Of a stretch of 32,521 nt of DNA, positions 15,896-23,598 are shown piece by piece. Numbering within the stretch: position 1 is the first letter of the stretch; each line of letters begins with the position of its first letter. A program made the translations under genes and the position numbers. The notes beneath the pieces are model-generated. The model was not told the DNA's origin. It did no database searches and saw only the letters and a list, made by a program, of their open reading frames with translations. This DNA is from JACKOD01 sp041591635 (GTDB taxonomy: Bacteria > Pseudomonadota > Gammaproteobacteria > Pseudomonadales > Oleiphilaceae): the NCBI GenBank assembly GCA_041591635.1, contig JBFHRO010000007.1, positions 1-32,521 on the forward strand. The letters run 5' to 3'.

Positions 15896-18319
15896 TCATA
15901 GCTGTGCGTCATAAATCATGTCGTGACCCGGCTGCTGCACAAAATAGCCCTGGAAATAACGAATATCCATTTCCCAGAGTTTGACAAAGGTAGTGGCCGA
16001 TTCCACCGTGCCGGCGATGACATGAATCTTGTTGGCATGCGCCGTCTTGACCAGAGCCTCGATACGCTCCTTCTGGTTTTCGTCGGCCTCGAAACTGCGG
16101 ATAAGGCTGGTATCCAAACGCACGAAATCGGGTTTCAGGTGCTGCACCAGGTCTTCGCTGAATTCGCTCTGGCCCACCCGGTCAAGTACAAAACCGCACT
16201 TGAGCAGTCGCAGATCCTGGATGTTTTGAACAATCCGATCCTGATTCTTGATCGCCCAGTCTTCGGTGATCTCCAGATAAAGCTTCTGATTGCCGCGAAA
16301 TACGTTGTCGCGTAACACATTGCTTAAAAAAGGAATGTAGCGGTTGAGGTTGGTGTCGATGGGCGACAGTTTGACGAACAGGGTCAACTCGCGTTTTTCC
16401 TGCTCGCCTTGAATCTTGAGGGCTTCCAGCGCGTGCTCCAATACCCAGCGGTCGAGTTCGAAATGCAATCCCTTTTGGTGAATGTAGGGTAAAAACTGGC
16501 CCGGCAGAATGAGCTTTTTCTGGCTGTCTTCCATGCGCACCAGGGCTTCGAAAAAATTCTCGTTGGTGTCGAGGTTGACAATGGGCTGGTAAACCAGATG
16601 AAAGGCCTTTTGGGCGATGGCTTCCTTGATACTGGCTTCCAGCGGCGCATCGACCGAGGCCGGGCGGGTTTGGCTGGGGGGCCAGGAAAGCGTCTGATTG
16701 CCACCGTTTTTCGACGCCTCCAGCGCACCTTCTGCGGCAATGGTAAGGGCGTTGTCGATGTTGCGGGTTTGTTGGGTGAGACGATAGTAGCTGGCACTCA
16801 GCGTCAGATTGACGCTGGTTTGCAATACCGCAAACGGGTGCTCTGCCACACGTTCCACCAGCGTGTTGAAAAAACTCTGCACTTCGAGGGGCGAATACAG
16901 GCGGGTGAGAATCAAAAACGTATGATCGCCCAGCTGGGTTACGTAGTTACCATTGCCCAGGGTATTGGCCAGCCACTGGTACAGCTGCTCGGTCACATTG
17001 GCAATGCCAGACCAGCCGAGGCGTTGACGCTGGTAGTCAGGCTTGTCGATGCTCAGGTACCCCAGATAGTGGCTCTGCTCCATCTCCTGTGCCGAGGCAA
17101 TCAGTGCTTCGAGTTCGGAAAAGAAGTACTGCTTGTTCAACAAGCTGGTGCCTATCTTGTAACGGCTGATGCTGTTGATCTTGGAGCGTACCCGTGCCGA
17201 TTTCTGAATCGCTTTGGCCAGAAGTCCCAGCAGTTTTTCCGGGTCCACCGGCTTGAGCAAGAACTCGTTACCGGTCACGCTGACTGCTTTTTGATGGATC
17301 TCGAGGCTGTTTTCGGTCGAGATAAAAATGACCGGAATGGCAAGATAGCGTTCGTCCTGACGCAACATGGTGGCGACTTCCAGCCCGCTGCAGTGGGGCA
17401 TGTGATAGTCGAGTAAAATGGCATCGGGCAGTTCTGCATCCAGTGCCTTGAATACCTCGGCCGGGTTGAGCAATGCCCGTGCCTGATAGTTGGCCTCTTG
17501 CAGCAGATGCACCATCTTTTCGGCCAGATACGGATCATCATCAATGACCAGCACTTTGCTGGGGGCAGATTTACGTTCCGCCAGGCATTCCTTGATGGTG
17601 TTTTCAAGGATTGGAATTTCGCTGATGGGCTTGATCAAAAAGGCGTTGGCGCCTTCTCGTACCGCCCGCAGTTTGGCGACGAAATCGGTGCGGGCCGAAA
17701 TAACGATCACCGGAATCGGGCCGGCACACAGACTGCGAATCTTGCGAATGGCTTCAATGCCGGCCAGTTTGCCTTCGGAGAGCACCACATCGACGATCAC
17801 CAGATCGGGAACCTCGGTTTCCAGGGCCTGATACAGATCCTTGAGATACTGAAAGGTTTTGACTTCGTAGCCCAACTCCACCAGCACCAGTTCGAAATAG
17901 GTTTGTGAAACCGGGTCATCGTCAACCACATAGAGCCGTATCTGCTGGTTCTTCCGTGGTTCCAGTGACGCAAAGGGTTTGAATTCCTGGCGTTTATGGG
18001 CAGCGGCGTGCAAGAGCTTGATCTTGCGATCCAGCGTCGCTTTTTCGTGTGCGCTGGGGGGGAGCTGTGATTCCACCAGCGGCAGCAGCATCAGTTCCAG
18101 CTCTCTGGCTTGCTGGCTGAGCTGCTCAAAGCCGAAGTTCTTGCCATTGCCGGCAAACTGGTGCACCAGGTGATGAATGGCGCCAAGGCTTTTCTCACTC
18201 CAGTTGACCTGGCACAGGTTGTCCCAGTGCCCTTGAATCAGTTGCAGTTTGTCTGGCAGGGCCTGCTCGTACTTCTGCTGCAATTCGGCTAGGGCTGTGT
18301 CACGTTCAGTCTGGCTCAT
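15896..18319 (-). CDS. Hpt-REC-REC-GGDEF-EAL signalling protein with degenerate output domains
   Basis: An 807 aa cytosolic protein. Order: Hpt-like helix bundle (about 15-110, H53 in VHQFAGNGKNFGF); REC1 (128-245, D177 phosphoacceptor, K230); REC2 (255-370, D304, K356); a GGDEF-like domain (about 395-545) where LGDHTF replaces GGDEF; and an EAL-like domain (565-805). EALVR (E591) and LEIT (E683) remain, but the DD pair is D713-R714, the lysine of the KID motif is R734, the VNLS asparagine is K650 and AEGVE reads AGTVE. Cyclic-di-GMP turnover is therefore unlikely; binding or protein interaction is more likely. I chose the ATG at 18319 over the GTG at 18325. It converges on pseH. Confidence 0.85.
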   Translation of the reverse strand: MSQTERDTALAELQQKYEQALPDKLQLIQGHWDNLCQVNWSEKSLGAIHHLVHQFAGNGKNFGFEQLSQQARELELMLLPLVESQLPPSAHEKATLDRKIKLLHAAAHKRQEFKPFASLEPRKNQQIRLYVVDDDPVSQTYFELVLVELGYEVKTFQYLKDLYQALETEVPDLVIVDVVLSEGKLAGIEAIRKIRSLCAGPIPVIVISARTDFVAKLRAVREGANAFLIKPISEIPILENTIKECLAERKSAPSKVLVIDDDPYLAEKMVHLLQEANYQARALLNPAEVFKALDAELPDAILLDYHMPHCSGLEVATMLRQDERYLAIPVIFISTENSLEIHQKAVSVTGNEFLLKPVDPEKLLGLLAKAIQKSARVRSKINSISRYKIGTSLLNKQYFFSELEALIASAQEMEQSHYLGYLSIDKPDYQRQRLGWSGIANVTEQLYQWLANTLGNGNYVTQLGDHTFLILTRLYSPLEVQSFFNTLVERVAEHPFAVLQTSVNLTLSASYYRLTQQTRNIDNALTIAAEGALEASKNGGNQTLSWPPSQTRPASVDAPLEASIKEAIAQKAFHLVYQPIVNLDTNENFFEALVRMEDSQKKLILPGQFLPYIHQKGLHFELDRWVLEHALEALKIQGEQEKRELTLFVKLSPIDTNLNRYIPFLSNVLRDNVFRGNQKLYLEITEDWAIKNQDRIVQNIQDLRLLKCGFVLDRVGQSEFSEDLVQHLKPDFVRLDTSLIRSFEADENQKERIEALVKTAHANKIHVIAGTVESATTFVKLWEMDIRYFQGYFVQQPGHDMIYDAQL

Positions 18320-18649
18320 AATCACCTGTAATGGTTAAGCTGGCAGTTCGTCACCTGCCGATTAAAGGATTCGCTGAAAGCAACAGGGTGCAAGCGAAGA
18401 TCGGCTACTTGTGCTGGTCAGTGAGTCGCGTTTGTCATTGATGAAGCGGCTATGGCAGTCGCTGCAGAATATCTGCCAAACCCTGTATGTTTCAAGGATA
18501 GCGGAAAACTGAGGCTTCGAAAGAAAGCGATCAGGGCGGCGCGCCCCTGTTATACAAACGCGATACCCCAAAAAGAAAAAAGCGCCAGATCGATGAATCT
18601 GGCGCCTGATAATGACAAGCGGTGAGGCTGGCTTTTACGCGTGCGGCTG
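18320..18649. other. Intergenic region between the TPR-methyltransferase and the EAL-type gene
   Basis: No coding region is supported here. The part nearest the TPR-methyltransferase gene holds that gene's terminator (18572-18605). The remaining ~250 bases upstream of the EAL-type gene presumably carry its promoter. I found no good sigma-54 or FliA match on the minus strand, only a TATAAC at about 18550 without a convincing -35 box. Confidence 0.5.
18572..18605 (-). terminator. Intrinsic terminator of the flagellin / TPR-methyltransferase unit
   Basis: Read on the minus strand, GCGCCAGAT, a 6-base loop and ATCTGGCGC form a perfect 9 bp GC-rich stem (18582-18605) followed by TTTTTTCTTTTT. It lies 45 bases past the stop of the TPR-methyltransferase gene. 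Confidence 0.9.
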
Positions 18650-20683
18650 TTATTTTTGAATCTTGCGACTGAAGAAGAAATAGGCATCGGCAAACAGCTC
18701 TGGATCTTTTTGTTCCAGCTCGTGCCAGGCCGCCAGATTCTGTTTGCTCAGCCGCGGTAACTGTTCGGCCGCATGGCGGGCAATGCCGGCGAAACCGAGG
18801 AACGACAGCCGTTGCTCACCCAGCAGTTCCTGCACGCCCTTGAGAGTAAAGGCGTGTTCATGTTGTCCAAACAGCAGCGCGCGGGTGCCATTGAGGCTGT
18901 AGAAATCCGGCGTTGCGAGGATTCTTTCCCATTGACCGCTGGCATGATCGTCCACAATGGCCCGACGCAAGGCGCGAATGTTGTCGGTGGCGGCCAGGAT
19001 ACCCTTGTCTTCAATCACCTGCCGTACCAGTTGAACTTCCTGCCGGGCCGCCTGACGGTACAGGCCCAGACGCAGAATGCCTTCATCGTGCATCAGCTGG
19101 GTCAGGGTGCCAATGATGCTGTCGGCACTGTGGTAGTTGGCCAGGCCACTGTTGCATTCAATCACATCAAAACGCTTGTTGATGGCGGTGATTTCTTCAG
19201 GCTTGGCCACCATGAACTGAATGTTGGTAATGTTCAGTTCTTTGGCTTTCTTGATGGCGTAGGCGATGTTTTCCCGCCGGCTGTCAATGGCCAGAACCTC
19301 GACATTGGAGAAATACTTGGCAATGCGCAGCGCACGCCGGCCGGTACCACAGTCAACGATCAGGAATTCCAGGCGTTTGTTGGTAAAGCCCTCAGGGAGT
19401 TTTTCCAGTTTCAGCTCGGTTTTGATCAGCTGCAGGTAATCGGCTTCTGATTCCCAGCCCAACTGGTTCCAGCGGGGGTAGGGACGAACATGTTCGATCT
19501 CCTGGTACAGGGCTTCGGGGTTGGCGGGCAGTTGATACTCAAAGCTGTGTTCATCGGCTTGCTCGTACAGGCTGGTTTGCAGCAAGGCCTGTATGCCGGC
19601 CGGCCAGTCGGCCAGATCCTGGCGCAGCAGGCTGAAACTGAAGCTTTGCTGATAGAGCGACCGATACATGCCGGTGAGCATCAGGGCACCGGTCACATCC
19701 TCAATGGTCCAGCGCTGGCGGCAGTGCTCGGCCATCTCCAGGAGCAGACGGTTAATGGCAGCGGTCTCGTCTTCGGCTTCAGCAAAGGCATAATCAATAC
19801 GACTGGCGTAGGCGCCCAGAGCCACTACCAGTGAGTGGTAATCCTCGTTGAGTCTTTGCGCTTCGACACTTTCCATGAAAATCACCTGGCGCACCAGCGT
19901 CAGCAGGTTTTCCACGTACAGGTTGCTTAAGCGGGTATGGTGCAAGGCCGCCAGCAGCAGGGTATCTTGGGCCAGCTGCGCCAAATCAATGGGTGCAGCA
20001 TCATTGGTGAGATCATATTTGGCCACCAGCAAACTGCTGATAAAAACATCCAGCTGTTCTTTCTCTACAAAGGGGGATCCCAGCAGATCAAGAGCCAGGG
20101 CTTCGAGCTGGCTGTCGTAGGTATCCACCTGCAGGTGGGCGCAGCACTCACTCAGGCCGGTTTGTACCAGTCGGGTACGAATTCCTTTGTCAAACAGCGA
20201 CTTGAAACGCAGGAAAGCGCCCAGCGCGTTACCCTGGCGCTGCAGGGCAATGGCAATGCCGGCAAAGGCGTTGGCGTTGGTACGATCGCAGCGCAAGCCC
20301 CGTTCAAAATGGCTAATGGCTTCGTCCAGCGCCTGTTCGGCAATCGCGGCGTAGCCCCTGTTGGTGTGGTACTGGCTGTTCAGTGGTGCCAGGGCAATGG
20401 CGGTGTCAAAGCAGACAATCGCCTCTTGGGCGTGGTTGAGATCAAGCTCAATCCGGCCCAGCAGGTTGAGTGCTTCGGCAGACTGAGGGGAGTCGGCAAG
20501 GACTTCGACCACCAGCAACTTGGCCGCCAGACGCGTGTAGCTGCGTTCTTTGGCGGGGATGTCAGCCTGGTTGGAATGCAGATACAACTCGTTGGCCTCA
20601 ATCAGCTTTCTGGCTTGTGTGGCGCTGATCTGACGCGCCTGTTCGCCAGCCGAAACCTGCAGTGTGTGGTGTGAGCCGTTCAT
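18650..20683 (-). CDS. TPR-repeat protein fused to a class I SAM methyltransferase domain
   Basis: A 677 aa protein. Residues about 50-180 contain tetratricopeptide-like repeats (AEALNLLGRIELDLNHAQEAIVCF, NANAFAGIAIALQRQGNALGAF). A long helical middle of unknown type follows. From about residue 440 there is a methyltransferase core: FLIVDCGTGRRALRIAKYF (motif I), VEVLAIDSRRENIAYA, and FDVIECNSGLANY. I chose the ATG at 20683 because GAGG and AGG lie before it; a TTG at 20719 is the longest alternative. It lies 129 bases downstream of a flagellin gene on the same strand with no proper terminator between, and a strong terminator follows. Methylation of flagellin or its glycan is a reasonable inference. 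Confidence 0.75.
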   Translation of the reverse strand: MNGSHHTLQVSAGEQARQISATQARKLIEANELYLHSNQADIPAKERSYTRLAAKLLVVEVLADSPQSAEALNLLGRIELDLNHAQEAIVCFDTAIALAPLNSQYHTNRGYAAIAEQALDEAISHFERGLRCDRTNANAFAGIAIALQRQGNALGAFLRFKSLFDKGIRTRLVQTGLSECCAHLQVDTYDSQLEALALDLLGSPFVEKEQLDVFISSLLVAKYDLTNDAAPIDLAQLAQDTLLLAALHHTRLSNLYVENLLTLVRQVIFMESVEAQRLNEDYHSLVVALGAYASRIDYAFAEAEDETAAINRLLLEMAEHCRQRWTIEDVTGALMLTGMYRSLYQQSFSFSLLRQDLADWPAGIQALLQTSLYEQADEHSFEYQLPANPEALYQEIEHVRPYPRWNQLGWESEADYLQLIKTELKLEKLPEGFTNKRLEFLIVDCGTGRRALRIAKYFSNVEVLAIDSRRENIAYAIKKAKELNITNIQFMVAKPEEITAINKRFDVIECNSGLANYHSADSIIGTLTQLMHDEGILRLGLYRQAARQEVQLVRQVIEDKGILAATDNIRALRRAIVDDHASGQWERILATPDFYSLNGTRALLFGQHEHAFTLKGVQELLGEQRLSFLGFAGIARHAAEQLPRLSKQNLAAWHELEQKDPELFADAYFFFSRKIQK

Positions 20684-20719
20684 ACGCCTGACCTCAATCT
20701 CTGAATTCTGTTTAGTCAA

Positions 20720-20777
20720 CTGTCTTTCTATCTTCTATCGTTTCTGTCTTTTTATCGTTGCTGTCTTTCTATCGTTT
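20720..20777. repeat. Tandem ~17 bp repeats between flagellin and TPR-methyltransferase genes
   Basis: On the plus strand the units are 20720-20743 (24 bases, with an inserted TATCTTC-like stretch), 20744-20760 (CTGTCTTTTTATCGTTG) and 20761-20777 (CTGTCTTTCTATCGTTT), followed by the beginning of another copy. On the minus-strand transcript this is a purine-rich leader (GAAAGACAG-type) between the flagellin stop and the TPR-methyltransferase start. Confidence 0.75.
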
Positions 20778-20785
20778 CTGTCTGC

Positions 20786-20804
20786 TGACCGGTTCATCCG
20801 GTCA
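20786..20804 (-). repeat. Hairpin after the minus-strand flagellin gene, no T-tract
   Basis: TGACCGG (20786-20792) and CCGGTCA (20798-20804) form a perfect 7 bp stem with a 5-base loop, 8 bases past the flagellin stop. In the minus direction it is followed by GCAGACAGAAAC, not T residues. It could protect the 3' end of the flagellin message or reduce expression of the gene behind it; it is not a standard intrinsic terminator. Confidence 0.6.
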
Positions 20805-20811
20805 TTCGGCG

Positions 20812-22878
20812 TTAGCCTTGCAGCAACTGCAGCACCTGTTGTGGTTGTCCGTTTGCCTGGGAAAGAATCGACAGGCCCGCCGATTGCAGCACCTGGGTGC
20901 GCGACAGCTCTGCCGTTTCGGCGGCAAAGTCGGCATCTTTGATGCGCGAGTTGGCGGCCGACAGGTTTTCTGCCGTAATCGCCTGGGTCGAAATGGTCGA
21001 TTCAAAGCGGTTTTGAATCGCACCCAGGTTGGCGCGCTGGAAGTTGATGGTGTTCAGCGCATTGTCGATGGCCGAGAGTGCCGCCAGTGCGCCATCCACG
21101 GTGGAGATATCCAGATCCTTGATCAATTGACCGGTCGAGTTCGAGCCGTATTTGCCCACATCGAAGCCGGTTTCATCGATATTGCCTGTCAGGGTGCCAA
21201 GTTCGATCTGGCCCGCTGACTGCAAGGTAATTGTGCTACGCACCAGGGCCGTCGAAGAGGCCACTGTGACCAGACCAAGCTCGTCGCCGCCGATGTTGCC
21301 GGTATAGGTGGTGCCCACCGAGATGTTGCGACCATCTTCGGCAATCAGGCGGAAGGTGTTGCCAAAGGCTTCGGCCTTGACCCCCGATTGTCCGGCCTTG
21401 TTGTTTACCGCGGTCACTACCGCCCGTTGTACATCCGCGACCGAATCGTTCGAGCTGTAGGCGATGTTGATTTGCACCCCGTTGATCGTGAAGCTGCCCG
21501 ATTCCGCACTCGCCGTTACTATGGTGGTAGCGGTAAGAATGGTTTTGTTGACCGTGGCGGTAACGCCGGTTTTTTCGGAAATCTTGTTGATGGCTACCGC
21601 CTTGGCAATGGCGCTGGCATCGTTACCTGTGTTCGAGGCGGTGTCGAAGTTGGCCTGAGTAGGGCCGACCGGCACGCCATTGATGACCAGATCACCGGCG
21701 GCCAAGGGGTTGGCCGATACCGCACTGCTTACTGCACCGCTGTTGTTGCCGCTGTAGGTTCCTACCGACAGCCCCGCATTGCTGATATTGCCGGTGGTGG
21801 TATCTATGTTAATGGCCGAGCCATCCCGTGACAGCAGGGTGAAGGTCCCTACGTAGGTGGTGGCTGCCGCCGCGGTGGCATCGGGCAGACCGTAGACACT
21901 GGCGTTGATACCGGTTGTTTGCAGCACCACGTTGCGGCCATCTTCTGCCACCAACTGAATACCTGTGTTGGGGTTGCCGTCGAACACCGCCTTGACGCCG
22001 GTCTGGCCGGTTTTTTCGTTGAAGGCCGCCACAATGTTGGTGAGGTTCACCTGGGCGGACAGCGACGAGTTGCTGGCGATGCTGATGGTGACGTTATTAA
22101 CCGTAATGATGGCGTTGGTCGCCGCCGAGATATCGTAACCGGTGGAGCCGCCAACGTAGGTGCCGTTGATTTCGGCGGTGATGCCGGTCAGATCGCTCTT
22201 TTTGTTGATGGCAGCAACCTTGGCAATGGCGCTCTGGTTTTGATTGGTGCTCGAGAAAGCGTCATCGACCCCGGTGGATGCACCTATGGCGATACCGTTG
22301 ATGATCAGGTCACCGGCCACCAGAGCATTGGGGGAGGCATCGGAGGTGATGCCGTCTTTCTGCGCGGCTCCCAGCTGATCAACCGTGGCACCCGAGATAC
22401 CGAAGGAGACACTTTCACCATCATTGGCACCGATCTGGAAGGTCACGTTGGTAAAGGTGCCATCCAGCAATTTGGTGCCGTTGAAGTTGGTCTGCTCCGA
22501 AACCCGCTTGATTTCTTCCTTGAGCTGTTTGACTTCCTCGTTCAGCGCTTCCCGGTCGATGCTGCTGTTGGTCGCGTTGGCCGACTGCAAAGCCAGTTCG
22601 CGAATCCGCAACAAGTTGCTGCTCATGGCTCCCAGGGCGCCTTCAGCGGTTTGCGACAGCGACACACCGTCACCGGCATTGCGAATCGCCACCCCAAGCC
22701 CTTTGACCTGAGAGGTGAAGCGCGTTGAAATGGCCAGCCCCGCGGCATCGTCTTTGGCGCTGTTAATCCGAAGACCCGATGAAAGGCGTGACAGGGCGGT
22801 TTGGTTCGCTGTTTGAGATCGATCCAGATTTCGTTGCGCATTAATGGACGCAATGTTGGTATTGATTATCTGAGGCAT
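20812..22878 (-). CDS. fliC: Flagellin (large, with duplicated internal modules)
   Basis: Filament subunit, 688 aa, secreted through the flagellar export gate. The N-terminal D0/D1 region (1-~150) has MPQIINTN, ALSRLSSGLRINSAKDDAAGLAIS and LLRIRELALQSAN, the TLR5-site-like helix. The C-terminal ~95 residues (NRFESTISTQAITAENLSAANSRIKDADFAAETAELSRTQ onward) are the matching D1/D0 helices. The centre is about 400 residues and holds two related modules, each starting with DL-[IV]-INGI/V-x-[IV]-G and ending in EDGRN. It has no cysteine and many Ser/Thr residues, suitable for O-glycosylation. GGGGGAAG precedes the ATG. A sigma-54 promoter lies about 135 bases upstream. Most gammaproteobacterial flagellins are shorter. 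Confidence 0.95.
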   Translation of the reverse strand: MPQIINTNIASINAQRNLDRSQTANQTALSRLSSGLRINSAKDDAAGLAISTRFTSQVKGLGVAIRNAGDGVSLSQTAEGALGAMSSNLLRIRELALQSANATNSSIDREALNEEVKQLKEEIKRVSEQTNFNGTKLLDGTFTNVTFQIGANDGESVSFGISGATVDQLGAAQKDGITSDASPNALVAGDLIINGIAIGASTGVDDAFSSTNQNQSAIAKVAAINKKSDLTGITAEINGTYVGGSTGYDISAATNAIITVNNVTISIASNSSLSAQVNLTNIVAAFNEKTGQTGVKAVFDGNPNTGIQLVAEDGRNVVLQTTGINASVYGLPDATAAAATTYVGTFTLLSRDGSAINIDTTTGNISNAGLSVGTYSGNNSGAVSSAVSANPLAAGDLVINGVPVGPTQANFDTASNTGNDASAIAKAVAINKISEKTGVTATVNKTILTATTIVTASAESGSFTINGVQINIAYSSNDSVADVQRAVVTAVNNKAGQSGVKAEAFGNTFRLIAEDGRNISVGTTYTGNIGGDELGLVTVASSTALVRSTITLQSAGQIELGTLTGNIDETGFDVGKYGSNSTGQLIKDLDISTVDGALAALSAIDNALNTINFQRANLGAIQNRFESTISTQAITAENLSAANSRIKDADFAAETAELSRTQVLQSAGLSILSQANGQPQQVLQLLQG

Positions 22879-23012
22879 AACTTCCCCCTAACTCTCCAGG
22901 ACACCCGCTTTCAGAAGCCAACCAACCGTGTCTGGTTTCTGTTCATCGGTTTTGATCAGATTTAAGTGTTATTTGCCGGACTTTTATGGTCGCAGCGGTT
23001 TTGTGAATTCAA

Positions 23013-23029
23013 AAGCAATGTGTGTGCCA
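23013..23029 (-). promoter_or_regulatory. Sigma-54 (RpoN) promoter of the minus-strand flagellin gene
   Basis: On the minus strand: TGGCAC, five bases, TTGCTT. This matches the RpoN consensus TGGCAC-N5-TTGCWT at every key position, with the GG and GC at -24/-12 spacing. The start of transcription would be near 23003, giving a ~125 base leader. RpoN promoters need an AAA+ activator (FleQ/FlrC type), which is not encoded in the window. Confidence 0.88.
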
Positions 23030-23359
23030 TGTTTTTTTGTTTCGTTATATTCGCTTTATAAACAATGGGTTGTGTGCTTCTTGTCAACTGTTTTGATAAC
23101 TTGATTAAAAAAAACGCAATTCCTTGCCGGTTATTTGGCGTTGTTTCATTGCCGCTTTTTTTTATGGGTTGCCGCTTTTTTCGCCGGTTGCGCATCTGCG
23201 AATAAGCCTCGTGGCTTTACTGCAAAAAGAGGGCCGGTCGTGTGTCTTGTGCGAGTTGGTTTCCTGTGCCAAAAAACTCAGGGGTAAGGGTGGCGTCGCG
23301 AGTGCTGTGGCCGACTGTATAAGTGGCTATATAAAGGAGGGTGTGCGTTCATTATTGGC

Positions 23360-23397
23360 TGTTGCACGGCTTTGACATGGCGGGCGACCGTGCAACA
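23360..23397. repeat. Perfect 10 bp inverted repeat upstream of the maf-type gene
   Basis: TGTTGCACGG (23360-23369) and CCGTGCAACA (23388-23397) are exact reverse complements separated by 18 bases. It lies about 200 bases before the maf-type start. It could be an operator, an RNA hairpin or part of a leader structure. Confidence 0.75.
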
Positions 23398-23484
23398 CCT
23401 ATCACGGGATGCCGGAATTGGCAGCACCTTGCCGGCAGATATTCGCCGCTGGTCACTATTAATAGGCTGGTGTGATTTTTGCAT

Positions 23485-23527
23485 TTGCCTACAGAAGGCA
23501 ATTAAAACCGGTAAGCCCCGGTTTCTT
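23485..23527 (+). terminator. Two adjacent hairpins, the second followed by T-rich sequence
   Basis: TTGCCT/AGGCAA (23485-23490 with 23496-23501) is followed at once by AAACCGG/CCGGTTT (23505-23511 with 23518-23524) and then CTTTC. The T-tract is interrupted, so termination is uncertain. If real, it would end a short non-coding transcript arising in the intergenic region, or act as a leader attenuator about 75 bases before the maf-type gene. Confidence 0.35.
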
Positions 23528-23598
23528 TCACTAAGCTGTAGCTTGAATTCTCATTAATTTATCCGTACGGGACTGGTTCCCGGAGGCAAAGACCCACA

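Larger units (their letters stand above)
22879..23598. other. 720 bp divergent region between a flagellin gene and the maf-type gene
   Basis: The left part holds the flagellin leader and its sigma-54 promoter. GTCAA (23083-23087) and TTGAT (23093-23097), about 55 bases upstream of that promoter, vaguely resemble a FleQ/FlrA activator box but with the wrong spacing. TTGCCGCTTTTTT occurs twice (23149-23161, 23169-23181). The right part has several inverted repeats listed separately. A frame open at 23124-23375 starts with TTG, lacks a ribosome site and has no recognisable similarity. No clear promoter for the maf-type gene was found; TGGCGT-N5-GTGC at 23291-23305 is a weak sigma-54-like match. 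Confidence 0.5.

Noticed and set aside
21919..22728. 269-codon plus-strand open frame opposite the flagellin gene
   Set aside because: Glycine/valine-rich reverse image of the repetitive flagellin modules.
23083..23097. FleQ-like box GTCAA-N5-TTGAT
   Set aside because: Spacing and one half-site deviate from the known consensus; noted only as a weak possibility.
23291..23306. Sigma-54-like TGGCGT-N5-GTGCT ahead of the maf-type gene
   Set aside because: Only the core GG/GC positions and a few more match; about 300 bases from the start codon.
23124..23375. 83-codon open frame in the flagellin/maf gap, hydrophobic N-terminus
   Set aside because: TTG start without a ribosome site, unusual composition, crosses inverted repeats; too weak to call a gene.
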